Assembly (NCBI GenBank): GCA_963779845.1
Contig: CAVZZV010000005.1
Location: forward strand, 62,001-126,000
Direction of reading: 5' to 3'
Length of the DNA: 64,000 nucleotides
Source of the DNA: CAVZZV01 sp963779845
GTDB taxonomy: Bacteria > Bacteroidota > Bacteroidia > Bacteroidales > GCA-2748055
This document shows positions 37,894 to 46,128 of the stretch, in pieces. A model generated the notes under the pieces. It was not told where the DNA came from. It ran no database searches and saw only the letters and a program-made list of their open reading frames with translations. Numbering within the stretch: position 1 is the first letter of the stretch; each line of letters starts with the position of its first letter. The translations under genes were made by a program, and so were the position numbers.

Positions 37894-39951
37894 CCTAAGC
37901 TCTACAATTAAGGTATCGGAAGCTGTGCACAGATCGGGACTTTGGTAGGTATAGACAACGGTATCATATCCAACTCCGGCAAGTGCGGGATCATAGAAAT
38001 TCCCGGAAATGCCTTTACCGGTAAAAATTCCGCCTGCCGGAGACCCACTAATAGTAACGGCGGAATCACTGATGTCATATACAGAATCAACTCCGGTGAT
38101 TTCGACGAGAGGAAGAGGATGAACTACCGGATCGGACTGGATCGTATCGGTACATGAATTAATATCGGTGTAGGTGTAAAATATCGAATTGACTCCTTCC
38201 GCCAGGGAAGAAAACAGGGCGGTTCCATTCCCCAGATCAAGCACATTATCTCCAAAAAAGCTTCCCGAAGGAGTAAAATTTGCAGAAATAGTATCGTTTA
38301 ATCCGCCAAGACAGTAATCGGCTTCCAAGCCAATAAATGAAAGGGAAGGCAGTGAATGAACCTCTAGGGTTTTGCGAATTGTATCCGTGCAGGAATTAGC
38401 GTCAGTATAAAAATACCCGATCTCGTAACTTCCGGCTACCCCAGGCACCAGAGCGGCTGTTCCATCTCCATGGTCAAGCAGTCCCAACCCATAAAAATTC
38501 CCTGCCGGGGCAAAATTCCCAGTGAGGAGCATGGAATCGGCCCCCTCACAAACCGGCGTTAGGAGGCCGGCAAAATCAAGAGCCGGTAAGGGATTTACAG
38601 TAATGGGGAGGGTTATGGAATCGCTGCAGCCATTGATATCTGAATAAGAATATTTTAAATTATAGGTACCTGTTACTGTCGGGGAAAAAACAGCCGTACC
38701 ATCTCCGTTATCTGAAATACCCAACCCACTGAAGGTTCCTTCGGGAGCGTAATTGCCGGAAAGAACCTGGTCAGCGGAATTTTCGCAAACCGGAGAGTTC
38801 AATCCCGAAAATCCAGCCACCGGGAGAGGATTGACATTAATCAGTATAGAGTCGGGACCGGTAGTATTACAGATTCCTTCAAAGGTGAAGTAGTATTTTG
38901 TGCTGACTAAAGGTGCCGGAACCACAACATCATTTCCGGAGCCTATAAAATTTATAAGGGATGAATCATTATACCAGTTTGCGGCTGCACCTGTACCCAC
39001 AGAACCTCCAAAATATGACAGAGTGATATTCCCGTCACCTGCACAGATATCATTTCGGTCTGAACCAAGTGAATCGGGACTAATACTTAAAGTACTGACA
39101 GTCACAGTCACAGGACTCAGGTCAAGCGTGTCTGAACCGACCAGCATTTTCAATGAATAGTCTCCTTGACCAGTGGCCGTATATAAATAGGAATTGGCCC
39201 CTGAGATAATAACATCATCTTTAAGCCACTGATAATAGGAGCCCACATCCTCAACAAAGAGATCCACCGATGCTCCCTCGCAAAAGGTGGTCGGTCCCGA
39301 AGAGGAAATAGAATACCCCCCCGAATTAAAAAAATTAAAAATAGGATCCATCGCCAGGGCAGCCGAGTCACCATAACCGCAAACCGGATCGCACAAAAGA
39401 TCGCCCCCCCCGGTTCCGTTTTTTATTCCAGGAGCCGGATCAAAAAGAAACACCGCCCCCCCATCGATTATGAAAGCACCCTGGTTGGCCGCACCGCTCT
39501 GTGTAAAATCTCCCGTAACAATAAAGTATCCGCCTGTTATTACCTGTACCTGGTTGCCGGAGGAATAATTGCCATAAATAATCAGTATTCCCCCAGATAA
39601 AACATGCAGATCGGCATTATTACCTAAGGAGAGATCACCGAATAGAATTAAGGTATCGTTGATAATGAGATCCCCACTGTTAAAATCCAGATTGCCGGTA
39701 TGGGTAATTTTTCCGTTAATCGTGATAGTATCGGTCAGACCTGTTATGCCGGGAGTCGATCCGTCAGACCAACTTGCATTTTCCGTCCATGTTCCGGAGT
39801 GATTGTCCAAGGTTGATTCCTGCGAAAATAGTGAAGGAGAAAAGAGAAAAGATAAGAAGAGCAAATTCCTGATAGCATAAAGAAGACCACGGTATCGAGG
39901 TTCCTCAATGTACCCTTTTGACAATTTGCAGCTATTCTTGTTGCTTTTCAT
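34348..39951 (-). CDS. Giant SprB-like surface repeat protein, N-terminal part
   Basis: Start of a reconstructed ~4,678-residue exported protein. A signal peptide with a long n-region (NLLFLSFLFSPSLFSQ) is followed by a segment of short beta repeats resembling a right-handed helix (about 45-180; GDLIINDTLILFGDLSL). Next come Ig/PKD-like modules, including near-identical ~70-residue repeats with GLxxPVCE and FSGLGISDNGDGTA (about 220-680), then PPC-like units 1-9 from about residue 686. Each unit has the pattern DYDF...WCS...TPD...W...NRWFKF...ALWD...GNWYYISVDN...GTFSLC. It is first gene of the locus leading to PorP/SprF. No enzyme domain is seen; adhesion or gliding is the likely role. Confidence 0.85.
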   Translation of the reverse strand: MKSNKNSCKLSKGYIEEPRYRGLLYAIRNLLFLSFLFSPSLFSQESTLDNHSGTWTENASWSDGSTPGITGLTDTITINGKITHTGNLDFNSGDLIINDTLILFGDLSLGNNADLHVLSGGILIIYGNYSSGNQVQVITGGYFIVTGDFTQSGAANQGAFIIDGGAVFLFDPAPGIKNGTGGGDLLCDPVCGYGDSAALAMDPIFNFFNSGGYSISSSGPTTFCEGASVDLFVEDVGSYYQWLKDDVIISGANSYLYTATGQGDYSLKMLVGSDTLDLSPVTVTVSTLSISPDSLGSDRNDICAGDGNITLSYFGGSVGTGAAANWYNDSSLINFIGSGNDVVVPAPLVSTKYYFTFEGICNTTGPDSILINVNPLPVAGFSGLNSPVCENSADQVLSGNYAPEGTFSGLGISDNGDGTAVFSPTVTGTYNLKYSYSDINGCSDSITLPITVNPLPALDFAGLLTPVCEGADSMLLTGNFAPAGNFYGLGLLDHGDGTAALVPGVAGSYEIGYFYTDANSCTDTIRKTLEVHSLPSLSFIGLEADYCLGGLNDTISANFTPSGSFFGDNVLDLGNGTALFSSLAEGVNSIFYTYTDINSCTDTIQSDPVVHPLPLVEITGVDSVYDISDSAVTISGSPAGGIFTGKGISGNFYDPALAGVGYDTVVYTYQSPDLCTASDTLIVELRDYDFKAGARVIEEIDNWCSGEGAFATIGATPDEIKGSCWSNGPNFNRWFKFRATATGQVRIQLNIGGAEGSLRRPYLALWDEAGNPMGCQTYYNTLDDLVIGSPSLTPGEWYYISVDNFNNTAYRGSFSLCIDDEVDYDFPEGAEIVPHFNDWCSANAQYSTYQASGDGVKPDCWPNGPSYNRWFKFQATTNELTVDVKLGGEEGDIRNALVALFDEGMNELACARYESTYDKIKMGYGQLTPGNWYYISVDNHQNIAYRGTFTLCIDNEVNYDFHAGAIELNDIHNWCSAPEAYTTMDATPDGIAGTNWNSGPNFNRWFKFRATTDQLRAVMNTGGSDGTLRYGYLALWDSAGNEIASERYRYDYTDVVVSSTSLIPGDLYYISVDNYNSTYYRGTFSLCITDYVDYDFREGAVALNDIHEWCSPEQAYTTIGATPDGIKGSKWTNGANYDRWFSFTATTNQLMASLKTGGTEGTLQYGFIAIWDTAGNEMVSNRYYSQYDDVIVTTNALIPGSPYFITVDNSVSLGYRGTFGLCINDTLDYDFKEAAIELADLDYWCSPLQAYTTMDATPDEMKGSAWQNGPNFNRWFKFQATKPFVKVDMLTGAEEGTLSHGFIALWDSAGAELSSVRYTDIYGDLTLNYASLVPGQWYYVSVDNYNSTSYRGTFSLCITDTIDYDFKEAAIEINHTLSWCSPDAEYSTIGATPDRLKGSTWYQGPTFNRWFKFQANTKMVKADISTGGLKGTLRYPYIAIFNEEDVELASARYIDAYSTISVSSDSLTPGNWYYIAVDNNSNLGYRGTFSLCVADTIDYDFKAGAIILNDLHEWCSPDEAYTTVGATPDGNKGIKWYNGANYDRWFGFTATTNQFMATLKTGGTEGTLRNGFIAIWDSAGNELSSNRYYSSYDDVMVATNALVPGSTYYITVDNYVGAGYCGTFTLCVNDSLDYDFRESAIELDDLNDWCSPLQHYTTVNATPDGIKGSTWNNGPNFNRWFRFMATSPYIKIDLLTGGAEGTLANGFMALWDSLGNELSSVRYNSAYDDLVINKTNLIPGNWYYISIDNYNSTSYWGTFSLCISDTIDYDFKEGAKVINHAGSWCSNNAEYTTAGATPDRLKGSTWVNGPNFNRWFKFRASTEMIKVDLKTGGELGTLRQPYLAIFNESDVELASARYTSDYDPITS

Positions 39952-40303
39952 TCACCAAATATTTCTATATCAGGCAGTTTATATTATCATTTTCCCGCCG
40001 GATCGAATAGTGAATATATACGGGACAAACTCATAAATGTTACCGGGAATTTCTTTTAACAAATAATGTTTATCCATTGTCTAAGGATTTGGGATTGTTT
40101 GGTAAAATGAATATAATGATCTATATTCTATTACCTTACCCAGGATGATTTTATAAATTCAATCGTGAATACCCCCAGGAGGTGAGTAATAACCCACTGC
40201 AAGAATCAATGATTTCAAAAGAAAATTCGAAATGTTCACATAAAAAAACCGGTGATTGGTCAAAAGCACCGGTTTTTTCTGATATAAATTTCCTAAAAAG
40301 TTT
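39952..40303. other. Intergenic region between giant gene and pntB
   Basis: 352 bp without a gene. Apart from the terminator at 40242-40278 nothing specific is visible. It must contain the promoter of the giant gene, but no exact TAnnTTTG with a -33 partner was found near 39951. Confidence 0.5.
40242..40278 (-). terminator. Intrinsic terminator of the pnt operon
   Basis: An A-run and ACCGGTG, a 12-nt loop, then CACCGGT and a T-run: a 7-bp GC-rich stem flanked by A and T runs, so it would work in both directions. It lies 26 bp beyond the pntB stop codon. Confidence 0.8.
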
Positions 40304-41752
40304 TTACAGGTTTTTAATTTCTGCAACCAGTTTTTGAAGGGAGTCCTTGGCGTTCCCAAAGAGCATTCTGGTCTTGTCTTCATAGAAAAGATGGTTTTCT
40401 ATGGCTGCATAACCCTTACCCATGCCCCTCTTCATAACGATAACATTCTTTGCCTGGCTAACCTGTATTATGGGCATCCCGTAAATTGGACTACCGGGAT
40501 CATCATTGGCAGCCGGGTTAACCACATCGTTGGCACCGATTACCACGACCACGTCGGTATTGGGCAATTCCGGGTTTATTTCTTCCATTTCAACCAGTTT
40601 CTCATAGGCGACATCGGCCTCTGCAAGCAATACATTCATGTGTCCGGGCATACGGCCCGCCACGGGATGAATAGCGTATTTTACTTCAACTCCGTTTTCT
40701 TCCAGCATTTTTTCCAATTCATGACATATATGCTGTGCCTGAGCCACTGCAAGTCCATATCCGGGTACAATAACCACTTTGGATGAATAATTTAACAATA
40801 CCGCGGCATCATTAACACTGATCTCGCGGATATTTCCGGCCTCTTTGCCCGAGGAGGCTCCTCCACCTCCAAATGAACCGATAATAACATTGAGGAGCGA
40901 ACGGTTCATGGCCTGGGTCATTTTGATGGTGAGGATTGTTCCTGCCGCCCCAACCAATATTCCACCCAGAATCATGGCCTGATTTTGATATATAAATCCC
41001 GCCATAGCAGCGGCAATTCCTGTAAATGAATTCAAAAGTGAAATCACTACCGGCATATCTGCCCCGCCAATAGGCATAACAAAACTGATTCCATATATAA
41101 TGGAGAGGGCAAACAAGGCATACACCACATAAAGCTCGGTGCTGCCTTCCAAAGTGCCCGTCATGATCAGAACCACCGTTCCAGCGATCACAACCAGGAA
41201 GAACAGGTTGAGCCAGGTCATGAACGGCTTAAATATATCCCCCACCTTTCCGTCGAGCTTACCATAAGCGATCATACTTCCGCTAAATGCGATGCTGCCA
41301 ATCACAAGTCCCAGGAGGGTTACCAATAATGCGTTTCCGGAACCAGCAGGCAGGCTTGTATCTCCTGCCTGAGAAGCACTTTTCGAGTACTCTATCAGGG
41401 CAACCAATGCAGAGGCCGCACCCCCTGTAGCGTTAAAAATGGAGACCAGTTGAGGCATAGCGGTCATTTTCACCCTCCTTGCCACAATCGATCCAAAGAC
41501 AGTACCGAGGGCTATGGTCACAAAAATAACCAGGATATTTATTCCTGATATCCCTTCCCCGCCCTCTTTATACAAAAAGATAGTAGTGGCCATTGCAATA
41601 AGCATTCCTGCCGCAGCCCATAAATTACCCTTTCGGGCAGTTTCCGGATGACTTTGCAGTTTAAGCCCGACAACAAACATGATGGCAGCGAGAAGATAAC
41701 TGTACTCTAAAACAAATTGAGAGGTGTCAATAAAGAGAATAGTGTTAAGCAT
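40304..41752 (-). CDS. pntB: NAD(P) transhydrogenase subunit beta
   Basis: 482 residues. About nine membrane helices (domain II) fill residues 1-300, and the NADP(H)-binding domain III follows, with GYGLAVAQAQH near residue 332, VAGRMPGHMNVLLAEA, and GANDVVNPAA. The complex couples hydride transfer from NADH to NADP with proton entry, supplying NADPH. It is last gene of pntA1-pntA2-pntB, 4 bp after pntA2, and is followed by a strong terminator. Confidence 0.96.
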   Translation of the reverse strand: MLNTILFIDTSQFVLEYSYLLAAIMFVVGLKLQSHPETARKGNLWAAAGMLIAMATTIFLYKEGGEGISGINILVIFVTIALGTVFGSIVARRVKMTAMPQLVSIFNATGGAASALVALIEYSKSASQAGDTSLPAGSGNALLVTLLGLVIGSIAFSGSMIAYGKLDGKVGDIFKPFMTWLNLFFLVVIAGTVVLIMTGTLEGSTELYVVYALFALSIIYGISFVMPIGGADMPVVISLLNSFTGIAAAMAGFIYQNQAMILGGILVGAAGTILTIKMTQAMNRSLLNVIIGSFGGGGASSGKEAGNIREISVNDAAVLLNYSSKVVIVPGYGLAVAQAQHICHELEKMLEENGVEVKYAIHPVAGRMPGHMNVLLAEADVAYEKLVEMEEINPELPNTDVVVVIGANDVVNPAANDDPGSPIYGMPIIQVSQAKNVIVMKRGMGKGYAAIENHLFYEDKTRMLFGNAKDSLQKLVAEIKNL

Positions 41753-41756
41753 ATTT

Positions 41757-42062
41757 TTATTTTTTCTTCTTTTTAAACATTTCCAACATCCTGTCGGTAA
41801 CTACAAACCCACCGGCGACATTCAGAGTAGCACAAAACAGCGCGATAATACCGAGTACCCATTCGAAGGTAGTATCAGCATGTCCCACCAGAATAATACC
41901 TCCAATAATGATAACCCCGGAAATGGCATTAGCTCCCGACATGAGGGGAGTATGGAGTACAGAAGGAACATTGGAAATCACTTCAATTCCGAGAAAAACG
42001 GATAGGACAAGAATGAAAATGGTTTCTTTATATGTCCATAAAAAGTCTAAGATATTATCCAT
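41757..42062 (-). CDS. pntA2: NAD(P) transhydrogenase subunit alpha, membrane part
   Basis: 101 residues with three hydrophobic helices and the family motif SVFLGIEVISNVPSVLHTPLMSGANAISG, which corresponds to the membrane part of E. coli PntA. In this organism the alpha subunit is split into two genes, a common three-gene arrangement. It lies 11 bp after pntA1 and 4 bp before pntB, clearly one operon. Confidence 0.95.
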   Translation of the reverse strand: MDNILDFLWTYKETIFILVLSVFLGIEVISNVPSVLHTPLMSGANAISGVIIIGGIILVGHADTTFEWVLGIIALFCATLNVAGGFVVTDRMLEMFKKKKK

Positions 42063-42073
42063 TATAATTTAAT

Positions 42074-43201
42074 TTATTTAGTTAAGGCACTCTTAACACG
42101 ATCGTTTACAATTTCACCATCGCGGGTGAGACAGGTTCCTGCAATAATGTCATCTTCAAAATTAAGATGGACCTCCCCCTCTTCAGAAAGGAGCAGGCTG
42201 ATGAAATTAAGTGCATTTTTGCCGAACATCCTGCTCGAATCGGTAGGGAGTTCAGAGGGGTAATTTGACTTGCCAATGATTTTCACCTGTTTATGCTCAA
42301 TTGTTTTTTCATTCTGACTCAGTTCGCAATTTCCTCCACTGGAGGCTGCCAGATCAATAATAATGGATCCCGGGCGCATGGCTTCCACGGTTTCCTTTTT
42401 GACCAGAATGGGCGCTTTTCTCCCAAATATCTGTGCAGTACATATCACGATATCCGACTTAACACAATGATCATGAACTGCTTGCCGCTGTTTTTGTTTG
42501 TATTCATCACTTTGCTCAACGGCATATCCACCCGCCGACTTTTCTTCCATGGCACCTTCAACCTCAACGAATTTAGCCCCAAGGCTTTTAACTTCTTCTT
42601 TAACTGCCGACCTGACATCGAAAACCTCCACGACGGCCCCGAGTTTCCTGGAGGTAGCGATTGCCTGTAAACCGGCTACCCCGGCTCCCAGGATAAGCAC
42701 TTTCGCAGGCTTGATCGTTCCGGCAGCAGTCATAAACATAGGAAGAAATTCACCAAAGTGGTTCGCGGCATCCAGTACGGCCTTGTAGCCTGCCACTGTA
42801 GCCTGTGAAGAGAGGATATCCATGGATTGCGCACGGGAAGTCCTCGGAACAATATCGAGGCTAAAAGAAATAATTTCCTTGTCGGTCATCTCTCGAACCA
42901 GGCTTTTATTAAAAAAGGGATTAAAAACCGCGATGACAATTTTGCCTTTCTCCAATGACGCCAGTTCCTTGCTGGATGGGGGATTGATTCCCAGGATCAG
43001 GTCTGATTCAGCGAGGATTTTTTCACGGGAATGAATTTCCGCACCGCTCTCTTTATATTGCTGATCTGAAGCAAAAGCTTTTGATCCTGCGTCTCTCTCT
43101 ACGAGTACCGTTAGCTTTTTGGCTATAAGAGAGGCTACACTTTCGGGGAGCATGGAAACCCTGTTTTCGCCGGAAGGTTCTTTTAAAATTCCTAATTTCA
43201 C
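42074..43201 (-). CDS. pntA1: NAD(P) transhydrogenase subunit alpha, NAD-binding part
   Basis: About 375 residues, the soluble domain I of transhydrogenase (AlaDH/PNT fold). It starts KLGILKEPSGENRVSMLPE and has the NAD-binding loop GAGVAGLQAIATSRKLGA near residue 175. There is no ATG start. A GTG at 43201 directly before KLGILKE fits the family's usual start (MKIG-type); a TTG at 43210 would add three residues. A TATATTTG -7 candidate lies 32 nt upstream of the GTG. It is first gene of the pnt operon. Confidence 0.92.
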   Translation of the reverse strand: MKLGILKEPSGENRVSMLPESVASLIAKKLTVLVERDAGSKAFASDQQYKESGAEIHSREKILAESDLILGINPPSSKELASLEKGKIVIAVFNPFFNKSLVREMTDKEIISFSLDIVPRTSRAQSMDILSSQATVAGYKAVLDAANHFGEFLPMFMTAAGTIKPAKVLILGAGVAGLQAIATSRKLGAVVEVFDVRSAVKEEVKSLGAKFVEVEGAMEEKSAGGYAVEQSDEYKQKQRQAVHDHCVKSDIVICTAQIFGRKAPILVKKETVEAMRPGSIIIDLAASSGGNCELSQNEKTIEHKQVKIIGKSNYPSELPTDSSRMFGKNALNFISLLLSEEGEVHLNFEDDIIAGTCLTRDGEIVNDRVKSALTK

Positions 43202-43232
43202 AAGTGTCAAGATTATAATTTTTTAGGTGGAA

Positions 43233-43240
43233 CAAATATA
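43233..43240 (-). promoter_or_regulatory. -7 promoter candidate of the pnt operon
   Basis: The minus strand reads TATATTTG, exactly TAnnTTTG, 32 nt upstream of the proposed GTG start of pntA1. The -33 side is less clear. Confidence 0.45.
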
Positions 43241-43442
43241 GGGAAAAAGGGTTTAATCTGAAACAGGATCAGGGCTATATCCTGCATTTTAGCTTCACTT
43301 CAACAATATTTTGTCTATCATACCCTATACAAAGGGCCCTAACTAAAGGGTTAGGATATTCTGAATAAAAGACTTAAGGGATTCAACGATGGATTTCTGA
43401 GGGAATGGGAAAAAATTTCTTGTTCATCATTAAAACTTACTA

Positions 43443-44348
43443 TTATTTTTTTTCCGGAGGAATGTTTTTATTCTCCATTAATGTAAGGGTAATTTCTTCC
43501 GCTCCTTTCAACGATAGGTGGTCACCATCGGGAGCATAACATTCATCCCTCAGCTTTAGGTTGGATAAGTCTATAATTTGCAAGTGGTTTTGATGGATGA
43601 TTTCCCTTAGTTTCTCTTTATATTCATCAGGAATTTGATTCGAATAATAGGCATGAAGGGGGGTGTTCAAAAATATGAGTTCAACACCCTTATCTTCACA
43701 CAGACTTATAATTTTATTCAAATAGTGAATATTTATTTCAGAAAAGGGTTTCAGTTGATCATTATTATAATATTGATAGCGCAATCTTTTATCCATCGAG
43801 GAATGAACCGCCCTTGTATTTTCAAACCCGTTCACAAATCCACCCAAAAAAGGAGGATTATCTTGTTCAAGAATTATCATTATTCCTTGTTTAATCACAC
43901 TTTTTAGGAAGGATACTCCTCTGGTTTTGTTCCAATACATCACCCGTAATTGCTCCTTCACCGGCATCAGAAAGAAATATTTCGGGGCAATAGCCAAAGA
44001 ATAGAATCCACTAATAAAACTGTCGTAACGACTGGATAAACTATGGCATCCAAGCCCCAAAAAGATATGTTCCACAGAGGGATTGTTCTTTAAGAGCATC
44101 CTGAGCTTGAAATAGGAAAAATAAAAGGATTCCGATCTTACTGCTATATTTTGTCTTCCCGGAATCTTCCGGGCATCAATAGACTCCTCAATATGTGAAT
44201 CTCCGCAATAAAGGGTGGAAATATCCTTTTTAAAAATATAACTCTCCGAAAGGCTTCCTACATATACAGTAAACAGATAGAACAGAGGTACCCCAATAAG
44301 GAAGGGAATGACCAGGAAGAGTAGTATTCTTTTTATAAATCGATTCAT
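43443..44348 (-). CDS. SGNH-like membrane-anchored protein paired with MBOAT
   Basis: 301 residues. One N-terminal membrane helix (about 7-29) is followed by an extracytoplasmic domain with GDSHIEES (Gly49-Asp50-Ser51-His52) and, near the C-terminus, DGDHLSLKGAEE, the spaced Ser and Asp-x-x-His expected of an SGNH hydrolase or acyltransferase. It directly abuts the MBOAT gene, as in AlgI/AlgJ or DltB/DltD-type pairs where the MBOAT protein passes an acyl group across the membrane and the SGNH protein attaches it to a glycan. The glycan is unknown. Confidence 0.75.
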   Translation of the reverse strand: MNRFIKRILLFLVIPFLIGVPLFYLFTVYVGSLSESYIFKKDISTLYCGDSHIEESIDARKIPGRQNIAVRSESFYFSYFKLRMLLKNNPSVEHIFLGLGCHSLSSRYDSFISGFYSLAIAPKYFFLMPVKEQLRVMYWNKTRGVSFLKSVIKQGIMIILEQDNPPFLGGFVNGFENTRAVHSSMDKRLRYQYYNNDQLKPFSEINIHYLNKIISLCEDKGVELIFLNTPLHAYYSNQIPDEYKEKLREIIHQNHLQIIDLSNLKLRDECYAPDGDHLSLKGAEEITLTLMENKNIPPEKK

Positions 44349-45797
44349 TTAAAATTGAAAATAAATAAATTGCTGTTCTTTGCCCCCATACCAAAAAATT
44401 GCCAATATAATTACATAATACATGGCATATCTAAAGGGTTGTTTCCAGGATCTACCCACATGTGCAATCGCATACTGACCCTCTCTCCCATTCCATTCTA
44501 TGATGAGAAAAATCCCTAGAAGAATTGTTATCCATAAAGCTTTTAATCTTCCTTCAAACTGTGGGAAGGTAAAAAGTGAAGGAGAGAAAATTTCACTAAT
44601 GAAGCTAATTGCATGTCCTATATTATTCGCTCTAAAAAATATCCAGGCAATAAGAGTCAAGCTAAAAGTCAGAAGCATAAGGGAAAGTTCTTTTATGTCA
44701 GGAAAGGATTTTCCCTGTGCAACAATATCTAAATGGTGCCGGTTTTTATTAGTAAGCAGAAGGGGTAAAAAATAAATTGCATTTAAAACTCCCCAAACGA
44801 TAAAAGTCCAGTTCGCTCCATGCCAGAAACCGCTTACAATAAAAATAATAAATGTATTCCTGACCTTCATCCAGGTCCCGCCACGACTTCCTCCCAGGGG
44901 TATATACAGATAATCCCTAAACCAGGTGGAGAGAGAAATATGCCAACGTCTCCAGAACTCTGCAATATCGCGTGAAAAATAGGGGAAATTGAAATTTCGC
45001 TTTAAGTCAAAACCAAAAAGACGGGAGGTCCCGATAGCGATATCCGAATAACCCGAGAAGTCGCAATAAATCTGAAAGGTGAAAAATAATGCGCCAAATA
45101 AGAGGGTGCTTCCTGAATATTCAGAGGAATTGTTGAAAATCAGATTGGCATACTCAGCACAGTTATCTGCGATTACTATTTTTTTAAATAATCCCCAGAG
45201 TATTTGCCTCAATCCGTCAACCGCTTTCCCATAGTCAAAAGTCCTTTTACTGTAAAATTGAGGAAGCAGATGGCTTGCCCTTTCAATGGGACCGGCAACC
45301 AGTTGAGGAAAGAAACTTACAAAAGCGGAAAAGGCGATAAAATCTTTGGTGGGTTTAAACCTCCTTTTGTATATATCGATCGAATAGCTTAATGTTTGAA
45401 AAGTATAGAAACTGATTCCTACAGGCAATATAATATGTAGGGAATTGGCCCGGATGGGAGTGCCGAAAAATGAAAAAGCCGTTATAAAATTCTCTATAAA
45501 AAAATTATAGTACTTAAAAAATCCAAGTAATCCGATGTTTACCAGAATACTGGTCCAGAGCTATAATTTGCGTACATTCCTGTTTTTCTGTCTTAACAGC
45601 CCCAGCCCCACAAAATAGTCTACGATAGTACTGAAGAGTATCAACGATAAAAAACGCCAGTCCCACCATCCATAAAAAACATAACTTGCTGCCACAATTA
45701 ATAAATTTTGCAGTCGCAGGTTTTTGTTTACCACAAACCAGTAGAGCAGGAAAACCACCGGTAAGAATACTGCAAAGTCAATTGAGTTAAAAAGCAT
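44349..45797 (-). pseudogene. MBOAT O-acyltransferase with in-frame amber codon
   Basis: One frame from the ATG at 45797 to 44349 (483 codons, the family's usual size) is interrupted only by TAG at 45561-45563, codon 79. The N-terminal piece is MLFNSIDFAVFLPVVFLLYW... to RQKNRNVRKL. The sequence continues in the same frame with LWTSILVNIGLLGFFKYYN and PVGISFYTFQTLSYSIDIYKRR. The MBOAT histidine is in VSGFWHGANWTF. Without readthrough the product would be truncated, or a 359-residue piece could start at 45428. The 3' end touches the SGNH gene. A nonsense mutation or a base error are the simplest explanations. Confidence 0.85.
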
Positions 45798-45837
45798 AAA
45801 AGAGGTTTGGGAGTTTCCCCCTGTTTATAGTAAAGGC

Positions 45838-45845
45838 CAAAAATA
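45838..45845 (-). promoter_or_regulatory. -7 promoter candidate of the MBOAT gene
   Basis: The minus strand reads TATTTTTG, 41 nt upstream of the ATG at 45797. Confidence 0.35.
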
Positions 45846-46093
45846 AAAATTATTAGGGCAATTGGAAACAGCCCTGGACCCTTTTGTAAAAGACAAATTG
45901 CATTTTGGCATAAAAATTATGATCCCCATTCAAGATTCTTCCTATTGCCCGAAACAAATCTTTTCCTTCTCTGTTTAAATCCTTAATAGTCACACTTAAA
46001 CTTTAACTGATATTTTTCAAACAATAATCAAGTAGCCAGGAAGTATCCGAGGAATAAAATGAGGGCTCTACCCAGAAATTAGAGAAATAAATT

Positions 46094-46101
46094 TACTTTT
46101 G
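46094..46101 (+). promoter_or_regulatory. -7 promoter candidate of sucAB
   Basis: TACTTTTG, matching TAnnTTTG, 27 nt upstream of the ATG at 46129. It overlaps the TTG at 46099, so a start at that TTG is unlikely. Confidence 0.45.
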
Positions 46102-46128
46102 ATTATTGTAAACTGTGTACCATCGATT

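Larger units (their letters stand above)
45798..46128. other. Divergent intergenic region, MBOAT and sucA
   Basis: 331 bp without a gene. It contains -7 candidates for both directions, described separately: 45838-45845 for MBOAT on the minus strand and 46094-46101 for sucA on the plus strand. No hairpin or repeat was noticed. Confidence 0.5.

Noticed and set aside
26395..39374. Many open frames on the plus strand and in other minus frames across the giant gene
   Set aside because: They recur with the repeat period and encode no recognisable protein; they are antisense shadows of the PPC-like units.
4721..45797. Programmed frameshifting as a common mechanism for the interrupted genes
   Set aside because: The six shift sites share no slippery sequence or following structure, occur in unrelated genes, and all look like random single-base insertions.
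46099..46128. TTG start of sucA ten codons upstream of the ATG
   Set aside because: It overlaps the -7 box and the extension is not part of the usual E1 N-terminus; the ATG at 46129 fits better.
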